DNA of 64,000 bases from Streptomyces flavotricini (GCF_020639365.1 NZ_JAINUL010000001.1:1663344-1727343); one strand, 5' to 3'. Counted from the first letter of the stretch, positions 17,090 through 26,280 are shown. The notes: a model not told the origin generated them from the letters alone. Made by a program: numbers and translations.

Positions 17090-17561
17090 AGAGAGACCCC
17101 AATTCAGGTCGGGAAAGGGATGGGACTCCCCAGAACGCGCCAATAGGACACACGCCAGCCAGGCGGTATGCGGGCATGGCAAGGCCACGGCAGAAAGCGC
17201 CGGCAGTTGCAAGGGGGAGTCCCAAAACTGTAGGGCACGATCCCCGGTTGACCACGGTCGCCGCCAAAACCCTTGAAATAGAGCCTTGATCATCAATTTC
17301 TTGGTCAACCGGGGATCGGCACCTACAGTTTTGGAACCGCCCCGGCACGCACCGACTGCCGGATGGCCTCCCCCACCCATGCCCTCACGGAGGATCCCTG
17401 TGCCCAGGCACACCTGACCCCAGGCCCTGCCACGCCGGAACGAGAGACAACTCGAACCGGCCCGCCGCAGGGCACCAGATCACCCATCACCCGGCACGAC
17501 GCGCCCTTCTCACACGCACCACGGACCGCGCGGCCGGGCTTCACTCACCAAGGACACCGTT
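17090..17561. other. Divergent control region between the two main operons
   Basis: About 470 bp without a gene. It contains a small inverted repeat (GGGACTCCCC at 17122-17131 with its complement at 17214-17223) nested outside a 33-bp inverted repeat (17223-17334). The methyltransferase operon leaves to the left and the conjugation operon to the right. Some AT-rich sequence in the centre is exceptional for this window. Confidence 0.65.
17223..17334. promoter_or_regulatory. Inverted repeat with face-to-face promoter-like boxes, copy 3
   Basis: Arms of 33 bp (17223-17255 and 17302-17334) match at all but a few positions and enclose about 46 bp that include CCCTTGAAAT. Each arm reads inward as CCAAAACTGTAGG, then GATCCCCGGTTGACCA, so each holds one half of the element's palindrome with a TAGG-type hexamer 3 nt before it. 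The left arm also has TTGCAA 18 nt before TAGGGC, close to a vegetative promoter. Transcripts from the two arms would cross and then enter opposite operons. Confidence 0.65.
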
Positions 17562-17639
17562 ATGACGCACGCCTGCCCTGACCTGCCTGAATCCCGGCCG
17601 CCGGCACCGACCGGCGAGCGGGGAGGCACACCGGATTGA
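17562..17639 (+). CDS. Small leader ORF (25 aa) coupled to cell-wall hydrolase
   Basis: ATG with AAGGA upstream opens a 25-codon frame (MTHACPDLPESRPPAPTGER...) whose TGA overlaps the TTG start of the next gene. It may serve only to couple translation, since the hydrolase start is TTG. No homology claim is made. Confidence 0.4.
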   Translation: MTHACPDLPESRPPAPTGERGGTPD

Positions 17640-18778
17640 AGGCCGTAGCCGCCGCTCTCGGCGTCGTCTGCCTCTCCCCACTCCTCCTCGCCGGCACCGC
17701 CGCCATCGCGGCGGCCGGAAGCGCCGGTGCCTCCCGGTCCGCGAACTGCACCCCCGGCGGCGGCACCGTCGACACCGGCGCCGTCGCCCGACAGGTCGCG
17801 GCCATCCTCGGCGGCCAAGGCGCCGACCAGAACGTTCGCGTCGAAGGCCTGGAACTGCCCGCCGAGCAGATCCCGCACGCCAAGACCATCGTGGCCACCG
17901 GCATCGCAATGAAGGTCCCCGAGCGCGGGCAGGTCGTCGCCCTCGCCACCGCCATCCAGGAATCCCGCCTGCGCAACCTCACCTACGGTGACCGCGATTC
18001 GCTGGGGCTGTTCCAGCAGCGGCCCAGCATGGGTTGGGGCACACCCGAGCAGATCCGCGACCCCGTCTACGCCTCCACGAAGTTCTACGAGGGGCTGCTG
18101 GAGGTCAACGGCTGGCAGCAGATGACGATCACCCAGGCTGCCCAGGCCGTACAGCGCTCCGGCTACCCGGACGCCTACGCCCAGTGGGAGCCGCTCGCTC
18201 GGGCCCTGCAGGAGGCCATCGTCAAGACCCTGCCCAACGGCGGCCAGGCCCAGCCCGGCCAGCCCGACACCGGCAGCGGTGGGCGCACGGGCGTCGGCTG
18301 CCGACCGGGCGAGGATGGGGCCGGCTGGGGTGAGATCCCCGAAGGTTCCGTCCCCGACGGGTACAAGATCCCCGCGGACGCCTCTCCGAAGGCCCGCACC
18401 GCGATCGACTGGGCGATGCACCAGCTCGGCACGATGTACCAATGGGGCGGCACATGCCTGAACCCGCGCGGGCCCGACCCGATGGGCCGCTGCGACTGTT
18501 CAAGCCTGATGCAGCAGGCCTACGCCAAGGCCGGGGTCCAGCTGACCCGCACCACGTACACCCAGGTCAAGGAAGGCGACCCGGTCCCGGCCAGTGCCCT
18601 GAGGCCCGGTGACCTGCTCTTCACCCGCGGCACCGCCGCCGTTCCCGAGCACGTCGGCATGTACATGGGCGCAGGGCTCGTGATCAACGCGCCGAAGACC
18701 GGGCGTCCAGTGCGGATCGAGAAGGTCGGGGACTGGCAGATCCTCGCCGTCCGCCGCATCCCCGCGCTGGGCAACTGA
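17636..18778 (+). CDS. Conjugation cell-wall hydrolase: lytic transglycosylase plus NlpC/P60
   Basis: 380 aa. N-terminal signal anchor (VAAALGVVCLSPLLLAGTAAIA). SLT-like domain about 80-195 with catalytic-type AIQESRLRNL and SLGLFQQRPSMGWG. C-terminal NlpC/P60 domain from about 245, with the Cys in RCDCSSLMQQ, ALRPGDLLF, and the His in EHVGMYMG. It opens peptidoglycan for the secretion channel, as in gram-positive type IV systems. TTG start with GGGAGG ten nt upstream. First structural gene of the conjugation operon. Confidence 0.9.
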   Translation: MKAVAAALGVVCLSPLLLAGTAAIAAAGSAGASRSANCTPGGGTVDTGAVARQVAAILGGQGADQNVRVEGLELPAEQIPHAKTIVATGIAMKVPERGQVVALATAIQESRLRNLTYGDRDSLGLFQQRPSMGWGTPEQIRDPVYASTKFYEGLLEVNGWQQMTITQAAQAVQRSGYPDAYAQWEPLARALQEAIVKTLPNGGQAQPGQPDTGSGGRTGVGCRPGEDGAGWGEIPEGSVPDGYKIPADASPKARTAIDWAMHQLGTMYQWGGTCLNPRGPDPMGRCDCSSLMQQAYAKAGVQLTRTTYTQVKEGDPVPASALRPGDLLFTRGTAAVPEHVGMYMGAGLVINAPKTGRPVRIEKVGDWQILAVRRIPALGN

Positions 18779-18907
18779 CCGCCGGCAACGCCCCGGCCTG
18801 ATCCGGGCCCCTCACGCACCCCGAGCGCCCCTCACGCCCCGAACGCGCTCTTCCCTTCCCCGTATTCCGCAGGGCCGCTTTGCCCTGCGTACGCAAGGAG
18901 CTCCGCC

Positions 18908-19222
18908 ATACCCATTCCACTCGCAGACCGCGTCACCCACCTCGCCTTCGACCCCGGCATCACCCCGAAGGGTGGCGGCCTCCCGGGACTTGACGTCCTG
19001 CGCAACGTCGTCAGCTCGATCAACATGTTCGGCATCATCGCCGTCGTCGGCGCCCTTGCCGTGTCCCTCGGCGTGTGGGCCTGGGGCCACCACAGCGGCG
19101 GCCATCAGGCCGAGGCCAACGGCAAGAAGGGCGCCGTCGTGAGCGCTGGCGCGGCCCTCGGTCTCGGCGCCGCCAACGGCATCGTCGCCTTCTTCTCCGC
19201 CCTCGGCACCCAGGTCCGCTGA
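18908..19222 (+). CDS. DUF6112 small membrane protein (pilin/VirB2-like), apparent ATA start
   Basis: 104 aa. A perfect AAGGAG lies seven nt before ATA at 18908; the only in-frame ATG (19025) would remove the conserved N-terminus HLAFDPGITPKGGGLPGLDVL. DUF6112 features are this DPxITPxGxGLPG motif and two hydrophobic helices (FGIIAVVGALAVSLGVWAWG and AALGLGAANGIVAFFSAL) around a basic loop. The size and two helices resemble VirB2/TrbC pilins. Its stop overlaps the next ATG. Either a functional ATA start or a damaged start. Confidence 0.78.
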   Translation: MPIPLADRVTHLAFDPGITPKGGGLPGLDVLRNVVSSINMFGIIAVVGALAVSLGVWAWGHHSGGHQAEANGKKGAVVSAGAALGLGAANGIVAFFSALGTQVR

Positions 19223-19908
19223 TGGGGAAGCGCTCGCTGTCCCCCCTGCACCGCGCCACCTCGCACTGGCCCGCCAAGCGGCGGATCACCGTCCTGGTGA
19301 CCGTGACGGCCCTGCTGCTGGCAGTCGCCGCAGCCGCGGCCCTCCTCACCAGCCGGGACCAGGGCAAGGCCCGCACCCCCACGGCGCCGGCCTCGGCCAA
19401 CCCCTCACCGTCCCCGCCGGGCGCATCGAAGCCCGGCGCGGGTACGGGCTCGGTTCCGGCGCCGCCGCGGCTGGCGGATCCGCTGGCCTACGGGCGGGCG
19501 GCGGCGGTGATGCTGTGGTCCTACGACACCCGCACCACCAGCCGCGACCAGAAGCTCGCCGGCATGCACGCCTGGATGACCGCCGAGAAGAAGTACACCG
19601 ACTGGACGTCTCTGTCCGCCCAGGTCCCGGACCCGGTGCTGTGGTCGCGGATGGCGGACAACGCCCAGTACGCCACCGCGACCGTCACCGACGCCCGCTT
19701 CCCCTCCGCGTTCAAGCAGGCCCTGGCGGAGAACCCGACGGCGATCACCGAGGCGTACATCTACGCGGTCACCGTCACCGGCAAGCAGTCCATCGCCTGG
19801 AAGGACGGCGGGGGTGGGGCGGAGGACCGTTCGGTCACCCTCGCCGTCCAGTGCCGGCCTGGCGCCGACTGCGCCCTGGTCTCCCTCGCCTCGAACGTCG
19901 CCCCGTAG
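19222..19908 (+). CDS. Membrane-anchored conjugation protein, VirB8-like by position
   Basis: 228 aa, ATG overlapping the preceding stop. Basic cytoplasmic tip, one transmembrane helix (ITVLVTVTALLLAVAAAAAL, about 25-45), Pro-rich linker and a folded extracytoplasmic domain of about 160 residues. One membrane anchor plus such a domain, between a pilin-like and a VirB6-like gene, fits VirB8/TcpC-type scaffold proteins. Sequence alone does not prove it. Confidence 0.6.
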   Translation: MGKRSLSPLHRATSHWPAKRRITVLVTVTALLLAVAAAAALLTSRDQGKARTPTAPASANPSPSPPGASKPGAGTGSVPAPPRLADPLAYGRAAAVMLWSYDTRTTSRDQKLAGMHAWMTAEKKYTDWTSLSAQVPDPVLWSRMADNAQYATATVTDARFPSAFKQALAENPTAITEAYIYAVTVTGKQSIAWKDGGGGAEDRSVTLAVQCRPGADCALVSLASNVAP

Positions 19909-19943
19909 CACGCCACTGAACAGATAAGGAGGTATCCCGTCCA

Positions 19944-21284
19944 GTGGACTTCTGCTCCCTGCCCATCGCGAGCAAGCTGTGCACGGCGGCCGACGCCATC
20001 GACTTCGTCAACGATCCGGGCAAGGCCATCACCGAAGGCATCGGCAACTGGATCGCCAAGTCTGTCGGCGAGTTCGCCGCGGGAGCGGCCGAACTGGCCG
20101 CCGAGGCCGTTGACACCACCACCAAGGTCGACCTGCGGGCCGGGTGGTTCGTCGACAACTACGAACTGCTGCTGCCCATCGGCCTGACGATCCTCGTCGC
20201 CACCTTCTGCGCCCAGCTCATCCGGGCTGCCGTCAAACGCGACGGCCAGGCACTGGCCCAGGCGTTCACCGGCACCGCGAGCGGCGTGCTGTTCTCCTTC
20301 GTCGCCATCGCGCTCACCACCGTGGCCATCGAAGTCGTCGACGCGCTGTCCGCAGGGCTGTTCGCCGCAGCGGACACCTCCATCCAGGAAGCCGTGCGAC
20401 GCATGGTCAAGGCCAGCTCGGTCGGCTCGATGGTGCCGCTGGGCTGGATGATCCCCGCCGTCGTCGGCCTCGGCTCCGCGGTCGGGGCGCTGCTGTACTG
20501 GTGCGTGATGATGGTCCGCAAGGTCGGCATCCTCGTCCTGGTCACCCTCGCGATCTTCGCCGGAGCCGGCGGCGGCTGGGAAGCCGCCCGCAGGTGGCGC
20601 CGCGGCTGGATCGAAGCCACCGCCACCCTCGTCGTCTCCAAGCTCCTGATGACGATCGTCTTCCTCCTCGGTGTCTCCGCCCTCGGACGGACCGAACCGA
20701 AGGACGGCATGGCCGCGCTCGCCGACTGCCTCGCCGGTGCCGTGATCATGATGCTGGTGCTGCTCTGCCCGTACGCCACGTTCAAGTTCGTGCACTGGGC
20801 CGCCGAAGGCACCGACGGCGAATCCATCCACCGAGCCGGCGGCGCGGGCGCGCAGATCGCCAAGCAGCACACTGAGCAGGCTGCCCGCAAGGCCGCCGCG
20901 ATGGCCGCGACCGGCGGTGCCGCCGCCGGGGCCGCCCCGCAGGGGCCGGCCAGTGTCCCTGGCCAGTTCCCCGGCGACGTCGCCGCCAGCCCCACCGGCG
21001 GCAGCGGCGGGGAGAAGAACACCGCGCCCCTGGCGTCCGCGGGCGGCGGGCTCGCCGATGGGCTGTCGAAGGTGGTCCAGCCGCCGCCGACCCGCGTGAA
21101 CCAGGACACCAGCGGCCACCTCGGCGGCAGCGCCGGCCCGCAGGCCGGGCCGCCCTCCCCGGGCCCGGGTGCCGGTCCGGTACCGCGCAGCACGCAGCAG
21201 GTGCCGCCGCAAGGCGCCCCGAGTGCGACAGCCGGTTCCTCTGGCAGTCCGTTCACTGCTTCGCCGCCGCCCAGCGGTTCCTGA
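19944..21284 (+). CDS. TrbL/VirB6-like polytopic channel protein
   Basis: 446 aa, GTG with AAGGAGG upstream. An amphipathic N-terminus (FVNDPGKAITEGIGNWIAK) is followed by about six membrane helices between residues 75 and 285, including WFVDNYELLLPIGLTILV and GWMIPAVVGLGSAVGALLYW. A long Gly/Pro/Ala-rich tail follows. This matches gram-positive TrbL/VirB6 proteins, which form the inner part of the conjugation pore. Confidence 0.83.
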   Translation: MDFCSLPIASKLCTAADAIDFVNDPGKAITEGIGNWIAKSVGEFAAGAAELAAEAVDTTTKVDLRAGWFVDNYELLLPIGLTILVATFCAQLIRAAVKRDGQALAQAFTGTASGVLFSFVAIALTTVAIEVVDALSAGLFAAADTSIQEAVRRMVKASSVGSMVPLGWMIPAVVGLGSAVGALLYWCVMMVRKVGILVLVTLAIFAGAGGGWEAARRWRRGWIEATATLVVSKLLMTIVFLLGVSALGRTEPKDGMAALADCLAGAVIMMLVLLCPYATFKFVHWAAEGTDGESIHRAGGAGAQIAKQHTEQAARKAAAMAATGGAAAGAAPQGPASVPGQFPGDVAASPTGGSGGEKNTAPLASAGGGLADGLSKVVQPPPTRVNQDTSGHLGGSAGPQAGPPSPGPGAGPVPRSTQQVPPQGAPSATAGSSGSPFTASPPPSGS

Positions 21285-21369
21285 TCCGTTCGCCCCAGCC
21301 CGGGTGGGACGCCCACACCGCGTGTCCCGCCCGGGCGCCAGCCCCGCGCCCCGAAAGCGGCCCCCTGCC

Positions 21370-22836
21370 TTGTCTGATCTCTCCCTGTCCCCGCTGACTA
21401 TCAAGTTCCCTCACCGGTCCCGGCGCGGCATCCTGCTTGGCCTGTCCCTGCCCCAGCTCGTCCTCACCTCCGCCGCGCTCGCCCTGCTCCTGGCGACCGT
21501 GGTGTCCACCGGCCTTCTCGGCGCACTCGCCCTGATCCCCTTGTGGGCGGCTGTCGCCGCCCTCGTCGCGATCCGCCGCCACGACCGCTCCCTCATCGAC
21601 TGGGCGCCGATCGTCCTGCGCTACGCCCACCGCCGACGCACCGGCCAAACCATGTGGCTGGCCCGCGCGGTCTCCCGCCCCCAGGTGGACGGCCTGCTGC
21701 ACCTGCCCGGCACCGCCGCCTCGCTGCGCGTGGTCACCCCGGCCGGATCCCAGGCCGCCGCCGTCCACGACCCCCACCGCCAGACCCTCACCGCCGTGGC
21801 CCGCGTCACCAGCCGTGCCTTCGCCCTCCTCGACCCCGCCACCCAGAACGCCAACGTGAGTGCCTGGGGCCGGGCACTGGCCGGCATCGCCCGCACCGGG
21901 CACATCGCCACCGTCCAGGTCCTGGAACGCACCGTCCCCGACTCCGGCGACACCCTCACCCGCCACTGGACCACCCACGGCCACCCGGCAACACCGGTGG
22001 CCGGGCAGGTATACGCCGACCTCGTCGCCTCCGCCGGACCGGCCGCCGCCCCGCACGAGACGTACCTGGCGATCTCCCTGGACATGAAGGCCGCCAAGCG
22101 GCTGATCTCCCAGGCCGGCGGCGGACTGCCCGGCGCGTTCACCGTGCTCGGGCAGACCACCGCCTCCGTCGCCCAGGCCGCCCGCAGCGCCGGCCTGACG
22201 GTCACCGGCTGGCTGACGGCCCGGGAGATCGCCGCCGTCGTCCGCACTGCCTACGACCCCAGTGCTCTGGCCGGTCTGCAGCAGTGGTCCGAGCACGGTC
22301 GCGCCGAGGCCGACCCGGCAGCAGCGGGCCCGGTCGTCCAGGTCGAGGACTACGACCGGGTCATCACCGACAGCGCCCGCCACGCCACCTACTGGGTGGA
22401 GAACTGGCCCCGCACCGAAACAACGCCGGGGTTCCTGCACGGGCTGATGTTCACCGCGGGCGTGCGCCGATCCTTCTCCCTTATATACGTGCCCCAGGAG
22501 CTCGAGGCCGCGCTGCGCGATGTCCAGCGCACCAAGGCCACGATCATCGCCGACGCCAACGAACGCGCCCGCCGCGGACAGGTCGACTCCGAAGCCGACT
22601 CCGTGGAGTACACCGACGTCAAGGAACGCGAACGCCAGCTCATCGCCGGGCACGCCGACGTCGCCCTCACCGGCCTGCTCACCGTCTCCGCCGAAACCGA
22701 CGCCCAACTGGACGCCGCCTGCGCGCAGATCGAGACCGCCGCCGTCACCTCCCAGATTGACCTGCGCCGCCTTTCCTACCAGCAGCCCGACGCGTTCACC
22801 CTCGCCGCCCTCCCCCTCGCCCGCACCGCCCTGTAA
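21370..22836 (+). CDS. SCO6880-family type IV secretion protein
   Basis: 488 aa from TTG 21370. Two adjacent N-terminal membrane helices (LLGLSLPQLVLTSAALALLL and VVSTGLLGALALIPLWAAVA), then a large cytoplasmic domain with MWLARAVSRPQVDGLLHLPG and a coiled, charged C-terminal part (DVQRTKATIIADANERARR, EYTDVKERERQLIAGHADV). The SCO6880 family sits beside VirB4 ATPases in actinobacteria and resembles PrgI/VirB3 plus the N-terminal half of VirB4. Likely couples the ATPase to the membrane. Confidence 0.85.
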   Translation: MSDLSLSPLTIKFPHRSRRGILLGLSLPQLVLTSAALALLLATVVSTGLLGALALIPLWAAVAALVAIRRHDRSLIDWAPIVLRYAHRRRTGQTMWLARAVSRPQVDGLLHLPGTAASLRVVTPAGSQAAAVHDPHRQTLTAVARVTSRAFALLDPATQNANVSAWGRALAGIARTGHIATVQVLERTVPDSGDTLTRHWTTHGHPATPVAGQVYADLVASAGPAAAPHETYLAISLDMKAAKRLISQAGGGLPGAFTVLGQTTASVAQAARSAGLTVTGWLTAREIAAVVRTAYDPSALAGLQQWSEHGRAEADPAAAGPVVQVEDYDRVITDSARHATYWVENWPRTETTPGFLHGLMFTAGVRRSFSLIYVPQELEAALRDVQRTKATIIADANERARRGQVDSEADSVEYTDVKERERQLIAGHADVALTGLLTVSAETDAQLDAACAQIETAAVTSQIDLRRLSYQQPDAFTLAALPLARTAL

Positions 22837-22907
22837 CCGGCACAGACGGGGCATCGCTTACCGCCCTGCCGCCGCTGGCCCGTCCCAACAGAAAGACGCC
22901 CTGCTTC

Positions 22908-23354
22908 TTGGCTTCCTCCCTCACCGACTCCGGCGACGCTCACCCCTACCTGCGGGCCGCGACCGCCGGCGTCCGCCACCACGCCCGCCAAAGCGCCACC
23001 ACCGGCACTCCGGCCGACCGCGCACACCTTGATGTCCTGCACGGCCACCTGACCGGACTGCACCTGCTCCTGGACCAGCTCGCCGAGGCCACCCGGCCCG
23101 CCCACCCGGCGGCCGGACGCCACCTCGCCGCAGCGCACCTGCGGCTGTGGCAGGCCTCAGCCGGCGTCCACGACGCCTTCCACACCCTCCCCGCCACACC
23201 CAAGGCCGACGCGGACCCCGTCTGCCGCCCAGAGGCGCTGCCCGAGGGGCCGCCCGTCCTCACCATCTGCCAGCGCCACCTCGCCTCCGGGCACTCCATC
23301 CGCCGCAAGACCACCCCCAGCGACCACGGCCCCCGCTCCGCCGGCACGGTGTGA
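22908..23354 (+). CDS. Hypothetical helical protein (148 aa)
   Basis: TTG start with a weak GAAAG SD. Helical, His/Ala-rich (LDVLHGHLTGLHLLLDQLAEATRPAHPAAGRHL). Lies between the SCO6880 and VirB4 genes, so it is probably part of the conjugation machinery, but no family is recognised. Confidence 0.55.
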   Translation: MASSLTDSGDAHPYLRAATAGVRHHARQSATTGTPADRAHLDVLHGHLTGLHLLLDQLAEATRPAHPAAGRHLAAAHLRLWQASAGVHDAFHTLPATPKADADPVCRPEALPEGPPVLTICQRHLASGHSIRRKTTPSDHGPRSAGTV

Positions 23355-23384
23355 GCGGCGCCCATCGCAGAATCGATCCGCTCC

Positions 23385-24899
23385 ATGCCCCAGCAGCACC
23401 GTCCCGGCCGCCGCGCCCGCCGTGCCAGCGCCTCCCCTCTGTTCACCCCGCACGGCACCGACCGCGCCAGCCGCCGCGCCGCCCGCAAGCAACTCGCCGA
23501 AGCCGAGGCCAAAGCCCGTGCAGCCGCCGCAGTCCACGGAACCGAGCCCGCCGAAGCGCAGATGCCGACGCCCACATACCCGTCCTCCGGACGGTCCGGC
23601 GCAGCCTCCGCCCGCGGCAGCGTTCTGCGCCTGCCCGCGCACCGCATGACCACCGCGGTCGCCGCCGGCGCGTATCCCTTCCTCGCCGAGGGAGGACTCG
23701 GAGCCGACGGCATCTACATCGGGCGCGACGTCCATGCCGAAGCCGCTTTCACCTTCGACCCGTTCACCCTGTACGGCAAGGTCGAGGGCTTCACCAACCC
23801 CAACGTGCTGTTGGCCGGGGTTATCGGCCAGGGCAAGTCCGCTCTGGCGAAGTCCTTCGCGCTGCGCAGTGTTGCGTTCGGGTACCGCGTCTACGTGCCC
23901 TGCGACCCGAAGGGCGAGTGGACTCCCGTCGCCCAGGCGCTCGGCGGTACCTCGATCGCCCTCGGCCCCGGCTTGCCCGGCCGCCTCAACCCCCTGGACG
24001 CAGCGCCGAGGCCGCCGTCCGTACCCGAGGCGGACTGGGCGGGGGAGATCCGCAAGCGGCGCCTGCTCCTGCTCGGTTCCCTGGCCCGTACCGTGCTGGG
24101 CCGGGACTTGATGCCGATGGAGCACACAGCGCTCGACATCGCCCTCGACGGCGTCGTCAAGGCCGCCGCCCACGCGGGTCGCACCCCGCTGCTCGGGGAC
24201 ATCGCCCACACCCTGGCCCAGCCCGCGCTCCTCGACCAGGCTGCCGGCACCGTCTCCGGCCACCTCGGCGACGCTGCCCGCGACCTTGCGCACGCCCTGC
24301 GCCGCATGGTCCACGGCGACTTGGCGGGGATGTTCGACGCCCCCTCCACCGTGGCCTTCGACCCGAACACCCCGATGCTCAGCATCGACCTGTCCCGGCT
24401 CGGCGGCTCTGGCGACGACACCGGCCTAGTCCTCGCCATGACCTGCGCCTCGGCCTGGATGGAATCGGCCCTCACCGACCCCCGCGGCGGGCGCCGCTGG
24501 ATCGTGTACGACGAGGCGTGGCGCATCCTGCGCCACCCCGCGCTGCTCCAGCGCATGCAGGCCCAGTGGAAGCTGTCCCGCGGCCTGGGCATCGCCAATC
24601 TCATGGTTGTTCACCGCCTCTCCGACCTGCTCTCCGCCGGGGACGCCGGATCCCAGGGCCGGGCCCTGGCCGAGGGGCTCCTCGCGGACTGCTCCACCCG
24701 CATCGTCTACCGGCAGGAAACCGATCAGCTCCACGCGGCAGCCGCCCTGCTCGGCCTGACCAGCGTCGAGACCGAAGCGATCTCCCACCTCAGCCGCGGA
24801 CGCGGCCTGTGGAAGGTCGCCGGAAGATCATTCATAGTTCAACATCTTCTGCATCCGGCCGAGCAGCACCTGTTCGACACCGACGCCCGCATGCACTGA
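23385..24899 (+). CDS. VirB4-type conjugation ATPase
   Basis: 504 aa. Walker A GVIGQGKSALAKS (about 145-157), conserved PCDPKGEW, GLPGRLNPLD, Walker B RWIVYDEAWRIL (about 367-378), then WKLSRGLGIANLMVVHRLSDL. These are typical VirB4/TraC features. It powers pilus or channel assembly from the cytoplasm. It is shorter than VirB4 of proteobacteria because the N-terminal domain is supplied by the neighbouring SCO6880 protein. No SD precedes the ATG, so the start is uncertain. Confidence 0.87.
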   Translation: MPQQHRPGRRARRASASPLFTPHGTDRASRRAARKQLAEAEAKARAAAAVHGTEPAEAQMPTPTYPSSGRSGAASARGSVLRLPAHRMTTAVAAGAYPFLAEGGLGADGIYIGRDVHAEAAFTFDPFTLYGKVEGFTNPNVLLAGVIGQGKSALAKSFALRSVAFGYRVYVPCDPKGEWTPVAQALGGTSIALGPGLPGRLNPLDAAPRPPSVPEADWAGEIRKRRLLLLGSLARTVLGRDLMPMEHTALDIALDGVVKAAAHAGRTPLLGDIAHTLAQPALLDQAAGTVSGHLGDAARDLAHALRRMVHGDLAGMFDAPSTVAFDPNTPMLSIDLSRLGGSGDDTGLVLAMTCASAWMESALTDPRGGRRWIVYDEAWRILRHPALLQRMQAQWKLSRGLGIANLMVVHRLSDLLSAGDAGSQGRALAEGLLADCSTRIVYRQETDQLHAAAALLGLTSVETEAISHLSRGRGLWKVAGRSFIVQHLLHPAEQHLFDTDARMH

Positions 24900-24957
24900 G
24901 GTCTGCCCACCTCACCGGGCCACCCCTCACAACCGAATCCCCTCCAGGAGGACCCTC

Positions 24958-25773
24958 ATAGAATCCCACCCGACCACCGCCCTCTTCCCCATGCTCGATG
25001 AAGAGGAACTCCAGGCCCTTGCCGACAGCATCCGCGAACTCGGCCTGCTCCACCCCATCGTTCTTGACCCCGCCGGCCGCGTCCTCGACGGCCGAAGCCG
25101 CCTGCGGGCCTGCGAACTCACAGGCACTGAAGCGGCATTCACCAGCTACGACGGCGACGACCCCCGGGCCTACTCCCTGGCGGTCAACAGCCGCCGGCGC
25201 CACCTGACCAAGGGGCAGCTCGCCATGATCGCCGCCACAGCCTGTTCAGTTTCTGAACATCCAGGCCGTTCAGAGACTGAACAGACGGCCCGTTCAGTTT
25301 CTGAACAGGCCGGGGTCTCCCTCGCCCGGATCGGACAGGCCCGCACCGTCCTGCGCCACGCCTCCGATCTCATCGACCGCGTGATCTCCGGCGTCGTATC
25401 TCTGGACGACGCCTACGCGACCGCTCGCGAGCGCAAGGCGCAAGCCGACTCCCACGAATCACAGCTCGCTCGGCTGCGTAAGGAGGACCCCGAGCTTGCC
25501 GACAGGGTGGTGGAAGGCGAACTGACCATCCAGGGCGCCTGGGCGGAGCACAAAGCCCGCCTTGAGGAAGAGGTACGCCAGCGCCGGGTAGCCACGCAGC
25601 TGCTGTGCGAGATCGTGCCGGCTCTCGCCCAGATCCGCGGCAGCCGCACCTTCAACCAGTACGACCCCGAACTCGCGCTGCCGGGCCGCACTGTCACCCG
25701 CGAAGTGATCGCATACGCCACCGAGGCGCTCGCCGAGATGGCGACCGTGTGGAAGGAGCGTGACCTGCCGTGA
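24958..25773 (+). CDS. ParB/Srx-like DNA-binding protein, apparent ATA start
   Basis: 271 aa. AGGAGG lies six nt before ATA 24958; the next ATG (24991) has no SD and would lose conserved HPTTALFPML. ParB-N features are LADSIRELGLLHPIVLD and GRVLDGRSRLRACELTG. A helical central domain follows (GVSLARIGQARTVLRHASDLIDRVISG). A 24-bp triple repeat in the DNA encodes SVSE/SETE repeats at about residues 97-116. Probably binds element DNA for partition or regulation. No ParA gene is present in the window. Confidence 0.78.
   Translation: MESHPTTALFPMLDEEELQALADSIRELGLLHPIVLDPAGRVLDGRSRLRACELTGTEAAFTSYDGDDPRAYSLAVNSRRRHLTKGQLAMIAATACSVSEHPGRSETEQTARSVSEQAGVSLARIGQARTVLRHASDLIDRVISGVVSLDDAYATARERKAQADSHESQLARLRKEDPELADRVVEGELTIQGAWAEHKARLEEEVRQRRVATQLLCEIVPALAQIRGSRTFNQYDPELALPGRTVTREVIAYATEALAEMATVWKERDLP
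25244..25306 (+). repeat. Three 15-bp palindromes at 24-bp spacing inside parB-like gene
   Basis: GTTCAGTTTCTGAAC at 25244-25258 and 25292-25306, with GTTCAGAGACTGAAC at 25268-25282. Each starts exactly 24 bp after the previous one, which keeps the reading frame and places the sites on nearly the same helix face. They look like iterons or a clustered operator within the coding region. Confidence 0.75.
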
Positions 25774-26279
25774 AGCGTATCTCCGACCCGAAGCTGCGCC
25801 AGCTCGCCCTCGACGCGGCTCATGAGGCAACCACCGACATCGGCCGCATGCACACCAACGACATGCTCGACATCCTCTGCGGGAAGCTGGACAAGCATCC
25901 GGACCTGCACAGCGTCCTGCTCAGGAAAGCGGCACAGGGCGCGCTGCGCGATCTCGGCGAGCGCCGCAGCCCCCGTCGCAACCGGATCACCGGCGGGCTC
26001 CACCACCCGGACAGCATCATGAAGCTCGGCCATGGGGTCTGGGTGTGGATGAAGGATGCCACGTTCACCGACATGACCGCGTGGGGCCGTGTCGCCGCCC
26101 AGAACACGATCCGGACGATCACAGCGGACGGGGCGAAGCAGAAGTACGTCTTCGAGCGCACCGACGCGTTCCGGCAGAACCCGACCTTCGAACGCCTCGC
26201 TCCCCTGGAAGCAGCCATCTTCGACTACCAGCACGTCTCCTTCGACGACCTCGACGTCGAAGACGACTGGGCCGCGTAA
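25770..26279 (+). CDS. Hypothetical protein (169 aa) coupled to ParB-like gene
   Basis: GTG in a GTGA overlap with the ParB-like stop. Basic N-terminus (KRISDPKLRQLALDAAHEATTDIG), LCGKLDKHPDLHSVLLRKAAQGALRDLG, then a beta-rich acidic C-terminus ending DDLDVEDDWAA. No domain recognised. Tight coupling suggests it works with the ParB-like protein. Confidence 0.6.
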   Translation: MKRISDPKLRQLALDAAHEATTDIGRMHTNDMLDILCGKLDKHPDLHSVLLRKAAQGALRDLGERRSPRRNRITGGLHHPDSIMKLGHGVWVWMKDATFTDMTAWGRVAAQNTIRTITADGAKQKYVFERTDAFRQNPTFERLAPLEAAIFDYQHVSFDDLDVEDDWAA

Positions 26280-26280
26280 C

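Noticed and set aside
19761..21404. 547-codon minus-strand frame opposite the conjugation genes
   Set aside because: Low-complexity Gly/Arg-rich translation with no domain. It mirrors the VirB6-like gene.
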